A stretch of 64,000 nt of DNA from Flavobacterium sp. SUN052 (lineage in GTDB: Bacteria; Bacteroidota; Bacteroidia; Flavobacteriales; Flavobacteriaceae), in the NCBI RefSeq assembly GCF_028867935.1, contig NZ_JAPQNS010000001.1, forward strand, positions 1 through 64,000, in the 5' to 3' direction. The notes below the pieces were generated by a model. The model was given only the letters and a program-made list of their open reading frames with translations. It was not told the DNA's origin and did not search any database. The translations under genes and the position numbers were made by a program. The stretch's first letter is position 1, and the number at the start of each line of letters is the position of its first letter. Below are positions 17,200-25,360 of the stretch, in pieces.

Positions 17200-17240
17200 A
17201 AAAAAAATCGGGCGCAGTGTGGGTTGCACACTACGCCCGA
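17200..17240 (-). terminator. Rho-independent terminator after ygiQ
   Basis: Arms 17208-17221 and 17227-17240 pair over 14 positions with one wobble, with a 5-base loop. On the minus strand the stem is followed by eight U residues (A-run 17200-17207 on plus). It sits 32 bases after the ygiQ stop and upstream of the sugar dehydrogenase start. Confidence 0.88.
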
Positions 17241-17271
17241 ATGGGTAAGTTCCGGGAAGTTCAATCCTACT

Positions 17272-19167
17272 TTACCATTTTTTTCGGACGAACTTGTTTT
17301 TTGACGACGAAGGCTTGCCCGTGTTTTCTTTCTTGGGACTACCCAGTAGTCGCTCGGCCAAATCGGGTCGGTTCATCTTGTTGAGCCGGTTGCGTATCCA
17401 GTTTTTGTATTCAGGCTTGTACCAGAAGAAATAGTTGTTCTGCGCCTGTTTCTCTTCCCGCGTTTTCGCCGTTTTAACCGGCTTCAACGAATATGGGTGG
17501 ACACCAGTGTAATAGATAACTTCAGCCACGGTCATAGGTGTAGGCGTGAAATCCTGCACCTGTTCGAGCTGAAAACCCAGATCTTTGGTTTCGGCAGCTA
17601 GGTTAGCCATATCTTGTTCTTCACAACCGGGGTGCGACGAAATGAAGTACGGAATCAGTGGCTGCTTGAGATTATGCTTTTCCTGAATCTGGTCGTACTT
17701 CTTCTTGAACAGCTTAAAATACTTGAACGATGGTTTCCGCATCACCCGCAGGGTATCGTCGGAGGTATGCTCAGGAGCTACTTTCAACCGACCTGACACG
17801 TGTCGCGTAACCAACTGCTCCATATACTCATCGTGGTTTCCGTCGGCGTTGTTTTTATTGAAATCATCGACCAGCAAATCGTACCGAACGCCCGAACCGA
17901 CAAACGCTTTTTTGATATTTGGGTTAGCGTCGACCTTACGGTACAACTCCGTCATGGGCTTGTGCGAGGTGTCGAGGTTTGAGCAGATGACCGGGTGAAT
18001 GCAACTTGGACTCTGGCAACGGGCACAGATAGCTTCGTCTTTTCCCTTCATCTTATACATGTTGGCCGATGGTCCGCCCAAGTCCGAAATGTATCCTTTA
18101 AACTCCGGGTGTTTCGTGATCTCATCTACTTCTTTCAGCACGGACGCTTCGCTACGGGAAGCGACAAACTTGCCCTGGTGCGCCGAAATAGTGCAGAAGC
18201 TGCACCCTCCGAAACAGCCCCGGTGCATGTTGACCGAGAACTTGATCATGTCGTAAGCCGGAATCGGTCCCCGTTTTTTGTATTTCGGGTGGGGCAGGCG
18301 GGTGTACGGCAAATCGAATGACTTGTCGATTTCGGCCTCTTCCATCGTTTTAAACGGCGGGTTGATCACCAGAATCTTGTCGCCCACCTTTTGCAGAATC
18401 CGGTTTGCCTGCCACTTATTCGACTCAACTTCGACAATCTTGAAATTGGCCGCATACCTGATTTTGTCTTCCAGGCAAACCTCATGGCTTGCCAGTTCCA
18501 CCGATTCCCAGTTGTTATAGTCGCGCAATGGCGTGCTTGCATCATGCAGAAAAGCCACCTGGTTGATGTTCCGCATCGACGTGAAAGGCACCCCTTGTCG
18601 GGCGAGTTTCAGAATCTCGCGCAAAGGTTGTTCGCCCATGCCGTATACCAGCATATCGGCTCCGGCATCCACCAGAATTGACGGCATGAGCTCGTCTTTC
18701 CAGTAGTCGTAATGCGTTACCCGGCGTAGGGAGGCTTCGATTCCGCCGAGCAAAACCGGAACGTCGGGGTACAGTTCTTTTAAGATTTTGGTGTACACAA
18801 TGGTGGCATAGTCGGGGCGGAAACCCGCTTCACCACCGGGCGTGTACGAGTCGTTGGAACGCAGACGTTTGTTAGCCGTGTAGTGGTTCACCATCGAGTC
18901 CATACAACCGGCCGTAACGCCAAAGAAATACTTAGGTCGGCCAAATTTCTTGAAATCGCGGAGGTCGTCTTTCCAGTTAGGTTGGGCAATAATGGCCACG
19001 CGGAGTCCTTCACTCTCCATAATGCGGCCGATCACAGCGGTTCCAAAAGCTGGGTGATCTACGTAGGCATCTCCTGACACCAGTACAACATCAACTTCAT
19101 CCCAGCCTCTTTTCTCGACTTCTTTCATCGTCAGAGGCAACCAGTCTGTAAGGGGTCTTTCAATCAT
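17272..19167 (-). CDS. ygiQ: YgiQ-family radical SAM protein
   Basis: The protein of 631 residues starts with the YgiQ N-terminal region (RPLTDWLPLT, DVVLVSGDAYVDHPAFG) and has a B12-binding-like fold, then a radical SAM core whose cluster ligands are C318, C322 and C325 (CFGGCSFC). Extra cysteines follow (CARCQSPSCIHPVIC). Typical later motifs, HVSGRLKVAPEH and PYFISSHPGC, are present. The family is widespread and conserved, but its reaction remains unknown. The C-terminus is basic (KNKFVRKKW). It is transcribed alone and ends in a clear terminator. Confidence 0.93.
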   Translation of the reverse strand: MIERPLTDWLPLTMKEVEKRGWDEVDVVLVSGDAYVDHPAFGTAVIGRIMESEGLRVAIIAQPNWKDDLRDFKKFGRPKYFFGVTAGCMDSMVNHYTANKRLRSNDSYTPGGEAGFRPDYATIVYTKILKELYPDVPVLLGGIEASLRRVTHYDYWKDELMPSILVDAGADMLVYGMGEQPLREILKLARQGVPFTSMRNINQVAFLHDASTPLRDYNNWESVELASHEVCLEDKIRYAANFKIVEVESNKWQANRILQKVGDKILVINPPFKTMEEAEIDKSFDLPYTRLPHPKYKKRGPIPAYDMIKFSVNMHRGCFGGCSFCTISAHQGKFVASRSEASVLKEVDEITKHPEFKGYISDLGGPSANMYKMKGKDEAICARCQSPSCIHPVICSNLDTSHKPMTELYRKVDANPNIKKAFVGSGVRYDLLVDDFNKNNADGNHDEYMEQLVTRHVSGRLKVAPEHTSDDTLRVMRKPSFKYFKLFKKKYDQIQEKHNLKQPLIPYFISSHPGCEEQDMANLAAETKDLGFQLEQVQDFTPTPMTVAEVIYYTGVHPYSLKPVKTAKTREEKQAQNNYFFWYKPEYKNWIRNRLNKMNRPDLAERLLGSPKKENTGKPSSSKNKFVRKKW

Positions 19168-19285
19168 GAGTACGTGAAATTTCTACCTGAAAAACACCGA
19201 ATCTAGTAAATAATTCAATCTGAGTAATAACAAAGGCCTTTACCGCTTTGGGTCAAGTAACGTATACTCTTTTATCGCTCATTGC

Positions 19286-20407
19286 ATGTCTCGACCGTTT
19301 TACTCAATTATTGTGCTGTTTATTGGGGCTTTACTCACGGCGGGATTTGCTACCAAACCTCCTGCTAAGCCAATTGTTCTGGCCTACGTTGGGGGCTTCC
19401 GTGGCCTGGTCGACGCCGACCAGATTGCGGTTGAGAAACTTACACACATTAACTACGCTTTTGTTGATGTGCGGAATAATCGGGCGTGGCTCCATAATCT
19501 CGCTACCGACTCCACCAATTTTCGGAAACTGAACGCGCTAAAACGGCGCAACCCCGACCTGAAAATTTTGATTTCGATTGGCGGTTGGGCCTGGAGCGAA
19601 AACTTTTCTGATGCAGTATTAAGCGATACATCCCGTACCGCTTTTGCGGCTTCGGCGGTCGATATTGTCCGGCAATACGGACTTGATGGTATCGATATTG
19701 ATTGGGAGTACCCCGGCATGAAGGGTGAAGACAACGTGTTTAGGCCCGAAGACAAGGAGCACTTTACGCTGATGTTCAAAGCCCTGCGAGAAGGGCTGAA
19801 TGGACTGAAACAGCAAACCGGTAAAGAATACCTGGTGACGACAGCTCTGCCGGGTTTCGACGCGATCTTTACGCATACGAACATGGCCGAAGTACACCCG
19901 TATCTGGACTATATCAACGTGATGTCGTACGACTTCTATACGGGTGGGCCGCAGGCCGGACACCACACAAACCTGTATGCATCGGGTAAGGTCGCTAACG
20001 AGAGTTCGGGTGATCGGGCTGTGAGCCTGTACCGGCAGGCCGGCGTTCCTGCTGAGAAACTGGTGCTGGGACTGGCGTTTTATGGCCGGGCGTGGCAGCT
20101 GCAGACTAACGATCCAAAAGTACATCCGCGTACGATCACAAAAGTAGAACGAGGGGGTGGCTACACCTTTATTAAAGACAGTCTGTTGACGAATTCGGGG
20201 TACAAACGACACTGGGATCGACGGGCGAAAGCGCCTTACCTGTACAATGCTGATTTAAAACGATTTGTGTCGTACGATGATGAGAAGTCGGTAAAGGCCA
20301 AGTGCCTGTACGTGAAAAAACAGGGTATGGCTGGAGTCATGTTCTGGGAATATTTCAACGACCCCAAAGCTTATTTGCTCAGCGAAATCGACCGGCAGTT
20401 TCGGTAA
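19286..20407 (+). CDS. GH18 chitinase-like glycoside hydrolase, secreted
   Basis: After a signal peptide (residues 1-22) comes a GH18 TIM barrel with the two diagnostic strands: KILISIGGWAW (chitin-binding SxGG) and GLDGIDIDWEYPG, the DxxDxDxE catalytic motif with E141 as acid. MSYDFYTG and the last-strand MFWEYFNDP are also typical. Such enzymes cleave chitin or GlcNAc-containing polymers with substrate-assisted catalysis. No carbohydrate-binding module is attached. An esterase gene begins 20 bases later and is probably co-transcribed. Confidence 0.92.
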   Translation: MSRPFYSIIVLFIGALLTAGFATKPPAKPIVLAYVGGFRGLVDADQIAVEKLTHINYAFVDVRNNRAWLHNLATDSTNFRKLNALKRRNPDLKILISIGGWAWSENFSDAVLSDTSRTAFAASAVDIVRQYGLDGIDIDWEYPGMKGEDNVFRPEDKEHFTLMFKALREGLNGLKQQTGKEYLVTTALPGFDAIFTHTNMAEVHPYLDYINVMSYDFYTGGPQAGHHTNLYASGKVANESSGDRAVSLYRQAGVPAEKLVLGLAFYGRAWQLQTNDPKVHPRTITKVERGGGYTFIKDSLLTNSGYKRHWDRRAKAPYLYNADLKRFVSYDDEKSVKAKCLYVKKQGMAGVMFWEYFNDPKAYLLSEIDRQFR

Positions 20408-20427
20408 ATAGAACTTACATACAACCA

Positions 20428-21255
20428 ATGATTATAATGCGTGCGTTACTCCTGATCTCTCTCTTATTGGTAATGGGCCGCTTGCAGGCGGCCAAAGTGG
20501 ATACTGTTGACACGTATAGCGCGTCGATGAAAAAGACCATCAAAGCGGTGGTGATTACTCCTGATTCCTATACCGTCGGAAGCGAGTTTCCGGTCGTGTA
20601 TCTGTTGCACGGTTACAGCGGCAATTACAGCGACTGGGCGAAAAAAGCCCCCGCGCTTAACCGGGCAGTCGACGCCAATGGCGTTATTGTCGTTTGCCCA
20701 GATGGTAATTTTGGCAGTTGGTATTTTGATAGTCCGGTCGATACGGCGTTCCGTTATGAGACTTACGTTGCCAATGAATTGGTGTCGTGGGTCGACAGTC
20801 ATTATAAAACCATCAAAAACCGACAAGGGCGCTCTATTACAGGTTTGAGTATGGGCGGGCACGGTGCGTTATACCTGGCGTTCCGACATCAGGACGTGTT
20901 TGGGGCCGCCGGTAGTATGAGTGGCGGTGTCGATATTCGCCCGTTTCCCAACAACTGGGATATGGCCAAACGATTGGGGACCTATGCGCAGTTTCCTGAG
21001 CGCTGGGAACAGAATACTGTTATTAATCTGCTGCACCTGCTGACGCCGGGAGCTTTGTCTCTTCTGATTGATTGCGGCACTGATGATTTCTTCTTTCGGG
21101 TCAACAACAACCTGCACGACAAACTTCTGGAGCGAAACATTGCGCACGATTACATTACCCGTCCCGGTGCCCATAATTGGGCATACTGGAACAACGCTGT
21201 TATTTATCAACTGCTTTTTATGCGGCAGTTTTTCGATGCGCCCAAACGGGGGTAA
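20428..21255 (+). CDS. Secreted esterase, alpha/beta hydrolase (esterase D / feruloyl-esterase-like)
   Basis: A signal peptide (about residues 1-21) precedes an esterase fold with oxyanion region VVYLLHGYSG, nucleophile S141 in GLSMGGHG, an acid near D219-D220 (CGTDD) and H249 (GAHNW). This layout matches the S-formylglutathione hydrolase/feruloyl esterase (putative esterase) family. ATG codons occur at 20428 and 20437; either gives a signal peptide. Association with a GH18 enzyme suggests a role in polymer deacylation, which is an inference. Confidence 0.82.
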   Translation: MIIMRALLLISLLLVMGRLQAAKVDTVDTYSASMKKTIKAVVITPDSYTVGSEFPVVYLLHGYSGNYSDWAKKAPALNRAVDANGVIVVCPDGNFGSWYFDSPVDTAFRYETYVANELVSWVDSHYKTIKNRQGRSITGLSMGGHGALYLAFRHQDVFGAAGSMSGGVDIRPFPNNWDMAKRLGTYAQFPERWEQNTVINLLHLLTPGALSLLIDCGTDDFFFRVNNNLHDKLLERNIAHDYITRPGAHNWAYWNNAVIYQLLFMRQFFDAPKRG

Positions 21256-21291
21256 ATGAAGGGGAGTTGATAGTGATACCAACCTTAGAGT

Positions 21292-21379
21292 TGCCAGAAA
21301 ATGCCCCCAACCCCCTGAAGGGGGCTTAGCTTGTTCACGGACTAAGCCCCCTTCAGGGGGTTGGGGGCATTTTCTGGCA
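21292..21379. repeat. 38-bp perfect inverted repeat between convergent esterase genes
   Basis: Arms 21292-21329 and 21342-21379 are exactly complementary over 38 bases, with a 12-base loop. Each arm includes its own smaller palindrome (CCCCCTGAAGGGGG). The right arm ends 5 bases before the stop of the minus-strand esterase. It could terminate both transcripts through a long hairpin and also has the look of a dispersed repeat. Confidence 0.9.
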
Positions 21380-21384
21380 TTTAC

Positions 21385-22503
21385 TTACCGCTTCTTTCCT
21401 ATTTTCACAGGTTCCATTGACAGGTTAGCTGTGAAAAACGGTAGCATTTTTTGCTCGATGCGCTCAGCGATTCGGTTGATGTGGTCGCCCTCGTACTCTT
21501 CGTAGGTGTGCGGGATTTTGTAATTGGTTAACAAGCCATCCAGCACTTTATTAGTGGCGGCTATGCTGGCATCCTTCGAACCTGCATCGAATGCCAGCGC
21601 GTGCAGTTGCCGGATGTTATCGATGTATTGATCGAGCGTGGCCAAAGGAGCGTTGGCCGCCCATTTCGCCATTACCATTGACTGAGGCTGCCCTTCTTTC
21701 ACCGGCAGATCTAGATAGAACGGGGCATTGGTGGGATTGGGTGACCACGATGCGGCTGAGGCAAACATTGCTTTGGTAAAGAAATCAGCTTTCTCCAGTT
21801 CTGCCAGTGTCTTTACATTTTCCATTTTTGCCGCCATTTCCGGGTTGGCCGGGGCGTTCATTGTCGGCACCATGCAGCAGGGGCTAAGCAGGTACAGACT
21901 CGAAAATATTTCGGGGTGTTTCTGCCCGATACGAATGGTACCGTACCCACCCATCGAGTGGCCTGCCAACCCGCGACTACTGGCTTGCGGAAGGGTTCGG
22001 TAATTTTTGTCGATATAGGCGACTAATTCGTCGGCTACGAAATCTTCCCAGTTGCCAATTGTTACCGAGTTGGAATACATACTGCCGAAATACCGGTTGT
22101 AAGCATTGGGTGTCACAATGATAAACTCCGCTGTTTTTCCCTCCGCCAGGGTTTTGTCGACGACGGCGGGCAGGTTGATCCAGTGTTTGGTAAGGCCGTA
22201 CCATTTATCGTCGCTATCCGTGAAGCCGTGCAGAAAATAGACGACTGGATACCGGCGTTTCTTATCAGTTTTATAGCTTGGTGGCAAATAAACCGACACA
22301 TCCCGATCCGGCGAATCGCCTGCCAGGTTACCTTCCAGCCCTTTGCCATGCACTTTTATTCGCTCAACAGTTCCGGTCTTTACCGGACTGGTCTGACTGT
22401 AGCCCGGTGCGGCTAATAGCAGCCCACAAGCAAGAAGAAAAAGTAATGCCCAGGTCGGACGATCAAACTGGAGAAACAGACGATGCATAGTAGTTCGGTT
22501 CAT
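21385..22503 (-). CDS. Secreted esterase, alpha/beta hydrolase
   Basis: Starting from the ATG at 22503 (MNRTTMHR) the protein has a signal-anchor-like hydrophobic segment (residues 18-33), then an esterase domain with [21 protein letters not shown], and nucleophile S183 in [11 protein letters not shown]. The C-terminal part has a likely histidine in YEGDHINR. It belongs to the same putative esterase family as the gene at 20428 but is a diverged paralogue, convergent to it across a long inverted repeat. Upstream in-frame codons to 22575 would overlap the neighbouring gene and were not used. Confidence 0.8.
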   Translation of the reverse strand: MNRTTMHRLFLQFDRPTWALLFLLACGLLLAAPGYSQTSPVKTGTVERIKVHGKGLEGNLAGDSPDRDVSVYLPPSYKTDKKRRYPVVYFLHGFTDSDDKWYGLTKHWINLPAVVDKTLAEGKTAEFIIVTPNAYNRYFGSMYSNSVTIGNWEDFVADELVAYIDKNYRTLPQASSRGLAGHSMGGYGTIRIGQKHPEIFSSLYLLSPCCMVPTMNAPANPEMAAKMENVKTLAELEKADFFTKAMFASAASWSPNPTNAPFYLDLPVKEGQPQSMVMAKWAANAPLATLDQYIDNIRQLHALAFDAGSKDASIAATNKVLDGLLTNYKIPHTYEEYEGDHINRIAERIEQKMLPFFTANLSMEPVKIGKKR

Positions 22504-22571
22504 AAAACGAGAAGAAGCGCGATGGGTGTTTTTACTGGTGCTAAACTGTTTCAATGAAACAACGAAGTAGG

Positions 22572-23498
22572 TCAATGTTTGAGCCCATAATTATAGCGCC
22601 AAACGATCCCGAACCCCCACCCATTTCCGCCACTACTGAGGGTCGCTACGGTGGGCTCTGTTCCGGTAACGGTATAACTCACATCGGTACGGAGCGAATA
22701 GCCCATTGACCGATACCAGCGTAGCGATATAACCAGTTCGGTGCGCGCACCAAGGCGAGCCACATACTCGGCTCCAAGCTCTGCGAGCCCCGACCAGCGT
22801 TTGTTCTGATACGTATCAATGGCTAAACGGACGGTGTCGGCTGTGTTTCGTCGGCGCTGGATAATGCCCCGAAACGCCAGTGAATCCAGCGATTGACCAT
22901 TGTTGGGAACCACGCCAAGCCCACCGCTGATCCAGAACCCCGAACCATTGCTCAATTTGCTCCGGCCACCCACCCTGACTTTGCCGCGTAACAGGAAGCT
23001 GGTGCCGCTGTTGGCGTACCGCAACGTAATGGGGCTCCGACCGTTGGCCAGTATCAGCGTATTGTGCAGGGGTTGGTACACATAAGCAATCTCGGCACCC
23101 CACCGCTCGCCCAAAACGACGCCCGCCGATGCTCCCGCTCCAAATTTGGTTGTGCCTTGGGTTGAGATAAGGCCATTAAGCGTACTGTTGAGCAGACTGG
23201 AGTTGCCTCGGATCGTACCTTCGAGCGAAACATACCAGCGTTCGCGGTTGTGGTCGCTGCCGGGGCCAAGCAGTACCTGGCGTGTCCGTTGCCGCCGGTT
23301 GCTGAGTTCGGGATCAGCCTGAATTCGGTCAAGAGAGTCGTTGACAACGGGGAGGACATCGTCAGCCCGAGCTGGCCGCAGGCTATCAGCCGGAGTCAGT
23401 AGAGTAGTTGCGGTAGGGGGTGTATAATCAGGGTTCAGAACGGTCTGGGCCACGGCTTGCCTACCGAATAAGAACAACAGGAAGAAGAGGTAACGCAT
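22572..23498 (-). CDS. Outer-membrane beta-barrel-like protein, unknown function
   Basis: A signal peptide ([18 protein letters not shown]) is followed by a low-complexity N-terminal stretch and alternating hydrophobic/polar strands with many Gly and aromatic residues ([32 protein letters not shown]). It ends in an aromatic-rich strand, as outer-membrane barrels do. I recognise no specific family. It is upstream of an esterase on the same strand. Confidence 0.6.
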   Translation of the reverse strand: MRYLFFLLFLFGRQAVAQTVLNPDYTPPTATTLLTPADSLRPARADDVLPVVNDSLDRIQADPELSNRRQRTRQVLLGPGSDHNRERWYVSLEGTIRGNSSLLNSTLNGLISTQGTTKFGAGASAGVVLGERWGAEIAYVYQPLHNTLILANGRSPITLRYANSGTSFLLRGKVRVGGRSKLSNGSGFWISGGLGVVPNNGQSLDSLAFRGIIQRRRNTADTVRLAIDTYQNKRWSGLAELGAEYVARLGARTELVISLRWYRSMGYSLRTDVSYTVTGTEPTVATLSSGGNGWGFGIVWRYNYGLKH

Positions 23499-23584
23499 CG
23501 CTCAATAGAAATGATCTTTATTTATTAGACGATACGTTGAAAGACAGTGTTTTGTGGCAACTCGAACCCGTATCTGCCCTAAAA

Positions 23585-24007
23585 TCATTTACTTACTATT
23601 ATCAGAATATAAGAAACGATGAAGCAAATCAACGCTACTGATAAACCTGTGAAGGGAATTGTGAACCAGTATGCTTTGGCTAACCAAACGTAAAAGCCAA
23701 TTGTCAGAATAGTAAAGAGAAAAAAGAAATGGTCGGATTGTAGAACGGTGAAATAGCGAAGGGCCAAGTAGAAATTAAGTAATCCAATAAACATCACACC
23801 ACTACTATGGCTGCCATTGAACCCAATCCAGGCTTTCCACATCGTTATTTCCTGCGTTAGTATGGGAGAAGCGGTCTTCATTTCCTCGATCATTCTCACG
23901 TTTGTCGACGAAAACCTGTTTGTGAAAAATGTAAGGTACAAGTGAATGACCCCCAACGCCGTCATAATTACTGAGCCTAACAGCCAAAGATATTTTGCTA
24001 TCATCAT
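23585..24007 (-). CDS. Small integral membrane protein, four helices
   Basis: The 140-residue protein has four predicted transmembrane helices (about 5-25, 65-88, 92-110, 115-137). The pattern WKAWIGFNGSHSSGVMFIGLLN in the second helix region is a conserved signature of a small family of bacterial four-helix proteins without known function. The helices are almost devoid of charges. Tandem ATGs at 24007 and 24004 leave the start ambiguous by one residue. It lies 25 bases downstream of the next minus-strand gene and is probably in one transcript with it. Confidence 0.65.
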   Translation of the reverse strand: MMIAKYLWLLGSVIMTALGVIHLYLTFFTNRFSSTNVRMIEEMKTASPILTQEITMWKAWIGFNGSHSSGVMFIGLLNFYLALRYFTVLQSDHFFFLFTILTIGFYVWLAKAYWFTIPFTGLSVALICFIVSYILIIVSK

Positions 24008-24032
24008 TTTGGGGTTTTGGGCCTTCCGGGTT

Positions 24033-24437
24033 TTACAGCTTTACGGCTATATCAGGCTTTACGGCTAATAACTCGCTAATAAAGCCTGCCTTATCTTTAG
24101 GGGAGACTAGTACACTATCGTAGCGATTATACAGTAGTTCAAGTCTGTCAAGCGAGGCAGCTGGCGCACTGATGACACTGCGCGTAGCAACAACCTTTCT
24201 GATCATACTGATATCCAGTGTTTTATTGACAACGAAGCCCGATTTAATCCGTAGCTGGTCACCTTGAACTTGGTAATACGTGGTCAAAAGCAAATGAATT
24301 ATGAATGCTGTGGTGACCGAGATTGTAATTACACCGGGCCAGTTTTTCTCGTAAACCATTAACCCAAAGACCCCACCCAGTATAATTGAAAGGGTAATGA
24401 TAAGCTCTGGCCCTACTTTCGACTTATAGATTTTCAC
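24033..24437 (-). CDS. Membrane-anchored bacterial PH-domain-like protein
   Basis: Two transmembrane helices (about residues 10-28 and 33-54) are followed by a beta-rich domain starting YYQVQGDQLRIKSGFVVNKTLDISMIRKV, as seen in bacterial PH-like (bPH) membrane proteins. The end LYNRYDSVLVSPKDKAGFISEL, with its SPKD motif, is typical of that group. Function is unknown; members are often envelope stress or secretion accessory proteins. Confidence 0.65.
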   Translation of the reverse strand: MKIYKSKVGPELIITLSIILGGVFGLMVYEKNWPGVITISVTTAFIIHLLLTTYYQVQGDQLRIKSGFVVNKTLDISMIRKVVATRSVISAPAASLDRLELLYNRYDSVLVSPKDKAGFISELLAVKPDIAVKL

Positions 24438-24504
24438 CGCTTGGAAAGATTGTTACGAATGGATTGGCACAGAGGCTAAGCTAGGGATGGAACCCCATAA
24501 AAGC

Positions 24505-24541
24505 AAAAGCGGTACAGATCCTGAAGACCTGTACCGCTTTT
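24505..24541 (-). terminator. Terminator downstream of the GIN-domain gene
   Basis: Arms 24505-24517 and 24529-24541 pair perfectly over 13 bases around an 11-base loop. Read on the minus strand, the stem begins 20 bases after the stop of the gene at 24561 and ends in a U-rich run (CTTTTGCTTTT). This ends the padR-PspC-GIN transcript. Confidence 0.85.
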
Positions 24542-24560
24542 ACCTGTTCTACTTTATGGC

Positions 24561-25268
24561 TTAGCTATCCCGGCGGACGCTGCTGGCTCCGGAGGTGTTG
24601 CTGCTGACTGAGGCACCGCCCCGGTAGCGAACACTGCTGGCTCCGCTGGCTTGTACATTCACTTTTTCGGTGGCCGATACGCTGACACCGCTGGCTCCCG
24701 AAACGTCTAACACAACCTGCTTGGTTTGCAAACTATAGGCTTTCACGGTGGTTGCTCCCGACACTTCGCCTTCCATGCGGGTGGCTTTTCCGTTCAGATT
24801 AACGGTTGAGGCTCCCGAAAAGTCAACATCTAACTGATCGGCATCGAGGTCGATATTGGTGGTTGAAGCTCCTGAAACCTCCAGTTTTACGTTGCCCTGG
24901 TTACGAAATCCGCGAACGGTAGCAGTGCAGGCTCCCGAAAAATCCATTCCCCGAAGCTGCGGCATGGTCACGTCGATGCGGACCTGCTTGCGGTTGTTTT
25001 TCCAACCCATGTTGGAGTTTTTGTAGCGGATTTTAAGCGTGCTGCCACTTACGTTGGCTTCCAGATCGTCAAGATCCTCGTCACGACCAGAGGCCTTAAC
25101 GCTGAACTGACTTCCCTGTACAACGTTGATGGTGAAGGCACTGCCCATATCGACTTTATCGAAGCCGCTTACGTTGAACGTGCGCACTTCCTCCATCGGG
25201 CGGGTGAAGGCAAAGGAAAGGCTGGCTACTAACGCCAGAACAAAGAGGGTGAAGGTGTTGGTTTTCAT
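24561..25268 (-). CDS. Secreted GIN-domain (DUF2807) protein
   Basis: A signal peptide (residues 1-20) precedes a single head-GIN domain (DUF2807), a right-handed beta-helix-like fold built of short repeats. Typical units are VRTFNVSGFDKVDMGSAF, DFSGACTATVRG, VSGASTTNIDLDA and DFSGASTVNLNG. The S-G-A repeat recurs about seven times, ending GASSVRR. The family is common in Bacteroidota beside PspC genes. It is thought to act in the envelope, but its function is undefined. It repeats the C-terminal domain of the 860-residue protein upstream. Confidence 0.85.
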   Translation of the reverse strand: MKTNTFTLFVLALVASLSFAFTRPMEEVRTFNVSGFDKVDMGSAFTINVVQGSQFSVKASGRDEDLDDLEANVSGSTLKIRYKNSNMGWKNNRKQVRIDVTMPQLRGMDFSGACTATVRGFRNQGNVKLEVSGASTTNIDLDADQLDVDFSGASTVNLNGKATRMEGEVSGATTVKAYSLQTKQVVLDVSGASGVSVSATEKVNVQASGASSVRYRGGASVSSNTSGASSVRRDS

Positions 25269-25360
25269 TAGTTTATTGAGCGTTTAGATTGAGTGACTGT
25301 CCGCTACTTACTATTCCAAAGATGCTTCGTATTCTGAAATGGTTGCACCAGCAGGCTATT

